A stretch of DNA of 64,000 nucleotides from assembly GCA_037043455.1 (NCBI GenBank), contig JAWPHD010001278.1, positions 124,001 through 188,000 on the forward strand, in the 5' to 3' direction. The notes beneath the pieces were generated by a model. The model was not told where the DNA came from, searched no databases, and saw only the letters and a program-made list of their open reading frames with translations. This document shows, piece after piece, positions 63,001 to 64,000 of the stretch. A program made the translations under genes and the position numbers. Position 1 is the first letter of the stretch; each line of letters begins with the position of its first letter. The stretch is from Cyrtodaria siliqua (taxonomy: Eukaryota > Mollusca > Bivalvia > Adapedonta > Hiatellidae).

Positions 63001-63554
63001 TGTATAACCTTACTTGTGTTGATAATGACGTTAAACACCATACAAACAAACAAACAAATTGTCGAAACATCCCATTAGTTTTTCTGCATTTTTTCCATAG
63101 CCACTTTATGGTTTTTCATCAAAATCACAGGAACCATTCTCAACAATATCACAGGAACCATTCTCAACAATATCACAGGAACCATTCACAGGAACAATTT
63201 TCTGAATGTCGATCTTTAAAGAAACTCAATGTCCTGTGAAGTTCAAATAAAAATAAATAAATCCAAATATAGGTGATATTTACCATAGTGATTGATATAA
63301 AATATTATTGGTCAAAAATAAATTAAAAATATGTTCATACCAGTATAAGAATTTGAAAAAGAATTTGTTTGTTCTATGTAATACATGTCAATATGTTTCT
63401 GTATCAGTTGGCCAAGGAGAGGGAGGAGGAGTTGAGCAGACAGGCCCAGGCAGAGTTGGAGAAGAAAAGGCCCAAGAGTAGGAAGGAAGAGCCCGACACA
63501 GCCCCGAGGGCCTTCAAATCATCAGGTGTCGGAAAATACATCAACCCAACTGTT
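27083..63554 (+). CDS. PPIL2: PPIL2: U-box ubiquitin ligase / cyclophilin-like peptidyl-prolyl isomerase, 3' end outside the window
   Basis: This nuclear spliceosome-associated protein combines a U-box (E2 recruitment) with a cyclophilin domain (proline isomerisation). Exons: 27083-27114, 27662-27760, 28100-28162, 30551-30654, 33969-34060, 36702-36791, 44696-44771, 47146-47246, 48631-48675, 49767-49842, 50672-50778, 52763-52852, 56504-56537, 59967-60084, 61685-61741, 62235-62304, 62576-62638, 63408-63554. Every junction is GT-AG and the lengths keep one frame for 488 codons (human: 520). It starts [13 protein letters not shown]. The U-box covers about residues 36-110 and the cyclophilin domain about 273-430. 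[19 protein letters not shown] holds the catalytic Arg (residue 319). At the cyclosporin-contact Trp position there is His385 (SAKHLDGKH). The last exon seen is an Arg/Glu/Lys-rich tail ending [10 protein letters not shown]; the final exon or exons lie beyond 64000. Confidence 0.95.
28181..29025 (+). mobile_element. Helentron-type non-autonomous repeat, copy A
   Basis: It starts TCTCTACTGATCAAAGATCAGC and ends CTGTAGAGC, then AAGGTCATTGACCTCTTG before TT. It has the same start and the same AGGTCA/TGACCT hairpin plus CTTG end as copy B at 37695. It contains phrases such as ACTTGACGGATTTTCATGAA. It lies in PPIL2 intron 3, sense to the gene. Confidence 0.6.
28324..28523. repeat. Large palindrome, arms about 75 bp
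   Basis: The left arm 28324-28398 (AAATCAATATCACTTATGG ... TTCTCGCGG) and right arm 28451-28523 are inverse copies with one substitution and a 2-bp gap, around a 52-bp loop. The arms are the normal inner sequence of the Helentron-like repeat, so one module has been inverted beside another. Confidence 0.9.
30655..30750 (+). repeat. 12-bp minisatellite at the exon 4 donor of PPIL2
   Basis: There are about eight units of ATGGTAGTCTGT (some with ATT inserted, some ACGGTAGTCTGT), starting directly at the GATG|GTATGG splice donor. Each unit repeats a GGTA-like donor core. Unspliced readthrough would add a Met/Val/Cys repeat peptide and stop at about 30764. Confidence 0.85.
31000..32290. repeat. 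42/39-bp minisatellite in PPIL2 intron 4
   Basis: The unit is TACTGTTTAAGGGCACTATA, CTCCATCAGAC, TTTGATTGTGT (42 bp), alternating with a 39-bp form lacking one TTT. There are about 30 units; those before about 31300 are more divergent (AAAGGCA, TGCATCAGAC). Both lengths are multiples of three, so one frame stays open for over 100 codons; I see this as a by-product, not a gene. Confidence 0.9.
32290..32625. repeat. 31-bp minisatellite derived from the preceding array
   Basis: Units of AGGCAGTATAAGTATAGTAC + ATTCTGTTTAA alternate with longer pieces (CACCATACTGCATCAGACTT) that match the 42-bp unit. This suggests a higher-order repeat that grew from the same seed. Confidence 0.8.
33002..33267 (+). 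mobile_element. tRNA-headed SINE, copy 1
   Basis: The head GCGTCCGTGGCCGAGTGG (A box) and GGTTCAATCCC (B box) come from a Ser/Leu-like tRNA and are the RNA polymerase III promoter. The body has GGAAGCTATCCAGCTGG and GTGGTTCTACCCAGGTGCCC. The tail is ATCCAATTCAATCAAT. A 12-bp target duplication CATACCCATATA flanks it (32990-33001, 33268-33279). PPIL2 intron 4. Confidence 0.9.
33969..34060 (+). other. PPIL2 exon 5 (end of U-box)
   Basis: The acceptor is TTTCCAG|GAAAATACC and the donor GAT|GTAAG. It encodes [20 protein letters not shown] and [10 protein letters not shown]. It is given separately because a MITE starts only 22 bp after its donor, at 34082. Confidence 0.9.
34082..34403. mobile_element. 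TTAA MITE, complete copy, 322 bp
   Basis: It has TTAA on both sides, left terminus AAGGGACACACGGCAATCTT and right terminus AAGATTGCCATGTGTCCCTT. The interior contains CACTGCGTCCCCTTAG. It is the best-preserved copy of the family. A TTAA target suits piggyBac or Kolobok; no transposase is present. Confidence 0.85.
34458..34721 (+). mobile_element. tRNA-headed SINE, copy 2
   Basis: It has the same head and body as copy 1 (GGCATCTGTGGCTGAGTGA, GTGTTCGATCACCC, GTGGTTCTACCCAGGTGCCC). The target duplication TTCCATTTATT flanks it (34447-34457 and 34722-34732). Same orientation as PPIL2. Confidence 0.88.
34796..35648 (+). mobile_element. Helentron-type non-autonomous repeat, AGTCCCC family
   Basis: It starts AGTCCCCTCCCTACTGGTG and ends in the hairpin ATGCCccttaGGCAT followed by CTTG|TT. 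The inside holds two or three modules of about 140 bp (TTCTGCTCAATAACTTTAG, GAGATATTGG, GGTCAAGGTCACTGTTACTA). Confidence 0.5.
36515..36698 (+). repeat. 31-bp pyrimidine-rich minisatellite at the exon 6 acceptor of PPIL2
   Basis: Five to six units of TCTTATCTCCCCTTATTTA + TTTTGTCATCTG run directly into the acceptor TCCCTTTGTAG|GCTGTGG. The polypyrimidine tract of intron 5 is therefore made of a tandem repeat. Confidence 0.9.
37695..38961 (+). mobile_element. Helentron-type non-autonomous repeat, copy B
   Basis: It starts AGCTCTACTGATCAGAGATC. The subterminal inverse is CAGTAGAGC at about 38934, followed by the hairpin AGGTCA/TGACCT and CTTG|TT. The body is about four tandem modules of about 320 bp, each with TTGTAGCGACTA, GGATTTTCATGAAACTT, AAGATGGCCGCCA and GCGGCCATCTTTGTTTACAT. 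PPIL2 intron 6. Confidence 0.65.
40158..41510 (+). mobile_element. Helentron-type non-autonomous repeat, GCCCCCGAAG family
   Basis: It starts ATGCCCCCGAAGGATGGCAT. Its inverse, CACTTCGGGGGCAT, lies about 35 bp before the right end, followed by the hairpin TGTCActtacTGTGACA and TTTCTTG|TT. The body is five or more modules of about 110-150 bp (GGACAGATTTTCAAATAACTT, ACGACGTGTCGCGCACAAAA, CTCCAAGGTCAAGGTCACA). The clean subterminal inverted repeat is the best evidence for the class in this window. Confidence 0.65.
41579..43046 (+). mobile_element. Helentron-type repeat, AGCTCGACT family, probably truncated
   Basis: It starts TTTTAGCTCGACTATTCGAAG. It has three modules of about 160 bp with ATAGATTTATAACTT, CAATCCCCATAACTCTT and AAGTTATGGCCCTTTGATTG, then a second module type with ACCATATATACACTTACTGG repeated about five times (42385-42960). 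No CTTG hairpin end was found before the next start at 43047. Confidence 0.45.
43047..43711 (+). mobile_element. Helentron-type repeat, AGCTCGGCT family, with nested MITE
   Basis: It starts AGCTCGGCTGTTCAAAGG. Near the end, GTTGAGCT is the inverse of the start, followed by a CTGACAGCTCTTG|TT terminus. The hAT-like MITE at 43083 sits 36 bp inside its left end. Confidence 0.5.
43083..43236. mobile_element. hAT-like MITE, 154 bp, 5-bp duplication
   Basis: The left end CAGGGCACGAAAATT and right end (inverted) AATTGTCTTGCCCTG are imperfect inverse copies. TATAG flanks both sides (43078-43082 and 43237-43241). Confidence 0.75.
45160..45793. mobile_element. hAT-like non-autonomous element, 634 bp
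   Basis: CAGGGGTGTAAAAT at the left is inverted as ATTTTACACCCCTG at the right; the next inner bases (ACTCGCC and GGCGAGT) also match. No clear target duplication was found. No transposase frame. PPIL2 intron 7. Confidence 0.65.
45838..46475 (+). mobile_element. Possible Helentron/Helitron-type repeat ending CTAG
   Basis: It starts ATACTTCCGCTTTCACAAAG and ends GTGGACACCCTTCTAG|TT. A related stretch with the same opening words begins at 47262 (TTTTACCTCTGGTTTCACAC). An unrelated repeat ends similarly near 30455 (TGTCCcatGGACA, TTTCTAG|TT). Borders are uncertain. Confidence 0.35.
47814..48557. mobile_element. Non-autonomous element with perfect 15-bp TIR, 744 bp
   Basis: CAGTGCTCCAGATAA at the left is exactly inverted as TTATCTGGAGCACTG at the right. 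ATGTAG (6 bp) lies outside both ends. The CAG...CTG ends and 6-bp duplication suggest a hAT6-type element. Short frames inside show no transposase motif. PPIL2 intron 8. Confidence 0.8.
49020..49207. mobile_element. Foldback MITE, copy 2
   Basis: It shares GATCTTACATGAGTGC, TTGAATTTATTAAAC and the right end GATTCTATTTATCACATAACTC with copy 1 at 14940-15120, in the same overall hairpin arrangement. AGGCACTGACATAAT upstream of it also occurs inverted at about 48966-48980. Confidence 0.6.
51105..52640. repeat. 46-bp minisatellite in PPIL2 intron 11
   Basis: There are about 33 units of GTGTGGTACTATTTACTGGC, CTGTATGAGGTGCAGATCC, AGTAAAT. Variants alternate between GTGAGG and GTGTGG and between GGGGTGC and GAGGTGC. 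Blocks of several units recur in the same order (51310-51540 compared with 51540-51720), a sign of higher-order duplication. It ends 120 bp before exon 12. Confidence 0.93.
53202..54213 (+). mobile_element. Helentron-type non-autonomous repeat, copy C
   Basis: It starts AGCTCTACTGGTCATCCGTC. Near its end are CAGTAGAGCGTCC and the hairpin region AGGCCCacttAGGCCT followed by CTTG|TT. The body consists of modules of about 180 bp with TAAGACGATAGGGCCTTCAT, TTTTCATCCGATCTTTACCA, AACCAGCCAGATCGGACC and GGAGTTATGGCCCTTGATTT. PPIL2 intron 12. Confidence 0.65.
54214..55420 (+). mobile_element. Helentron-type repeat, copy D, 5' end altered
   Basis: It directly follows copy C and has the same 180-bp modules, repeated about four times. 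It ends AGTAGAGCGATACAGGCCCTC, then GGACCTCTTG|TT. The AGCTCTACTG opening is missing; the element begins at TTATGGGATGGCGAG, so it is probably truncated or fused to copy C. Confidence 0.55.
55587..56379 (+). mobile_element. Helentron-type non-autonomous repeat, copy E
   Basis: It starts AGCTCTACTGGCCAAAGGCC. It ends CAGTAGAGCGTCTAC, then the perfect hairpin AGGCCCacttGGGCCT and CTTG|TT. The inner modules carry CAAGATGGCCACCATGGCTA and AAAGTTTACATAGAGTTATA. This is the cleanest example of the terminal structure of copies A-E. Confidence 0.68.
57377..58302. mobile_element. TTAA-flanked non-autonomous element, 926 bp
   Basis: GGGTGCCCTCTG at the left and CAGAGGGCACCC at the right are exact inverse copies, with TTAA outside each (57373-57376 and 58303-58306). 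The largest frame (57610-57870) has no transposase motif. TTAA targeting suits piggyBac or Kolobok. It is a different family from the GGGACAC MITEs. PPIL2 intron 13. Confidence 0.85.
58335..58440. repeat. 23-bp tandem repeat, about 4-5 copies
   Basis: Units of TCTCTTTAATCCAAAACAG + TAAG lie just outside the TTAA element; a degenerate unit (AATTATCCAATGTTCCTTT) precedes them. Confidence 0.85.
60025..60095 (+). repeat. First copy of a duplicated piece of PPIL2 exon 14 and its donor
   Basis: This is the last 60 bp of exon 14 ([20 protein letters not shown]) plus GTAAGTATATA. A second copy with about four changes lies at 60916-60985, on the other side of the mariner element. Confidence 0.9.
60096..60913 (+). 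mobile_element. Mariner-family element, internally deleted, 818 bp
   Basis: The ends CGAGGGGCATCCCAGAAATA and (inverted) TATTGAGACTTTTGC/CCCCTCG form a TIR of about 30 bp, with TA on each side. It contains the N-terminus of a mariner transposase (60447-60674) but no catalytic domain. It lies in PPIL2 intron 14, 11 bp after the exon 14 donor. Confidence 0.88.
60447..60674 (+). pseudogene. Mariner transposase, N-terminal fragment
   Basis: The 75 codons contain the helix-turn-helix ending [20 protein letters not shown], a hallmark of mariner transposases just before the linker to the DDD domain. A TGA follows. The remaining 240 bp to the right TIR carry no DDD region, so the copy cannot encode an active enzyme. 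Confidence 0.85.
60916..60985 (+). pseudogene. Duplicate fragment of PPIL2 exon 14
   Basis: It repeats the [20 protein letters not shown] codons and a GTAAGTATG donor. The base before it (TACACAG|GCC) could act as an acceptor, but splicing from exon 14 would enter it out of frame. It is probably silent. Confidence 0.85.
61288..61554 (+). mobile_element. tRNA-headed SINE, copy 3
   Basis: It has the same family as copies 1 and 2: GTCCGTGGCTGAGTGG, GGTTCGATCCC, GTGGTTCTACCCAGGTGCCC and tail ATCCAATTCAATT. A duplication of about 10 bp (ATTTATTCTA) flanks it. Sense to PPIL2, intron 14. Confidence 0.88.
62797..63058 (+). mobile_element. tRNA-headed SINE of a second family, inserted in a MITE
   Basis: The head GTCTCCGTGGTCGAATGG and GGTTCGAATCC is tRNA-like. 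The body has AGGAAGTGTCGATTC and TACTGGTTCTACCCAGG. The tail is GACGTTAAACACCATAC followed by (AAAC)n. TTGTCAAAC before it and TTGTCGAAAC after it look like a target duplication. The surrounding DNA is the left part of a GGGACAC MITE (from about 62767). PPIL2 intron 17. Confidence 0.82.
63408..63554 (+). other. PPIL2 exon 18, last exon in the window
   Basis: The acceptor is GTATCAG|TTGGCC. It encodes a charged segment ([20 protein letters not shown]) and then [12 protein letters not shown]. The donor is probably GTT|GTGTATG, a weak site; this junction is the least certain of the gene. Confidence 0.85.
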
Positions 63555-63570
63555 GTGTATGTAGCTATTG

Positions 63571-63815
63571 TATACTACTCAAATTTTGCTAAGGATCACT
63601 TTTATTCTTCCATATAATTTTATTAGAAATTATTTCACAATAATGATATTAATTTCATTGATACTTCAACAATTCCACAATTTGAATCAAATCATGAGAT
63701 CACATGACCATGCACTGCCCTAAATAATTTCATGTAAAATAAAAATAATGCTATTTATTTCAGCAAGAAATTTAGACAGCAAAAAAGTGATCCTTAGCAA
63801 ATTTTGAGTAGTATA
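63571..63815. mobile_element. Tc1/mariner-type MITE, 245 bp
   Basis: TATACTACTCAAATTTTGCT (left) is inverted at the right as AGCAAATTTTGAGTAGTATA; the match extends about 33 bp (AAGGATCACTTTT). The TA at each edge fits a mariner target. There is no coding capacity. It lies 16 bp after the exon 18 donor. Confidence 0.85.
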
Positions 63816-64000
63816 TTTTATTTGATAAAAATGACAAGTAAAATGATATGGGGCTTTACTTACACATCAGGTTAGGTTATACTGGGGCAGCAGCCTCAGA
63901 GGGAGATGAGATCAGGGATGACATTTTTTACCAGATATGCCTCCACCGGGGACCAAACAGAGGTCTGGAACTCTCATGTACAAGGCCTTAGTCCACCGAG

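Overview
The window looks like AT-rich, repeat-dense nuclear DNA of a metazoan. A marine bivalve mollusc is the most likely source. This rests on an 18-exon cyclophilin gene with small GT-AG exons in large introns, an Hsp70 gene with heat-shock elements, tRNA-headed SINEs, and long dispersed repeats that I recall from bivalve genomes. No search was run, so the taxon is an inference.

Layout: 1-2734 is a decayed non-LTR retrotransposon. 2744-9156 is a 6.4-kb DNA transposon with imperfect inverted termini of about 140 bp and a 3-bp TTA target duplication. It encodes, on the minus strand, a broken protein with XPG/PIN-nuclease-like motifs and a C-terminal CXC zinc-binding domain; I think it is Academ-like. 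9374-9873 is a foldback of nested hairpins. 10170-14900 is a block of three unrelated minisatellites (31, 59 and 49 bp). 16962-20521 is a cytosolic Hsp70 gene on the minus strand, with one 1.65-kb intron full of MITEs and heat-shock elements upstream. Its first exon lacks one base, which breaks the reading frame.

21100-27082 is intergenic, with a LINE 3' fragment and small MITEs. From 27083 to past the right edge runs PPIL2 on the plus strand (U-box plus cyclophilin domain, spliceosome-associated). I could place 18 coding exons whose phases all agree (488 codons); the last exon or exons lie outside the window. Its introns hold almost every repeat type seen: four tRNA-headed SINEs, TTAA-flanked and hAT-like MITEs, mariner elements, minisatellites of 12, 23, 31, 42 and 46 bp, and about 9 kb of long repeats. 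Those repeats share a subterminal inverted repeat and a 3' hairpin followed by CTTG|TT, which I read as non-autonomous Helentron-type elements.

The two host genes, Hsp70 and PPIL2, are both protein-folding or quality-control factors, but nothing in the sequence links them. The points most worth checking are the Academ-like XPG/CXC transposon, the Hsp70 frameshift, the Helentron-like termini, and the partial duplication of PPIL2 exon 14 around a mariner insertion.
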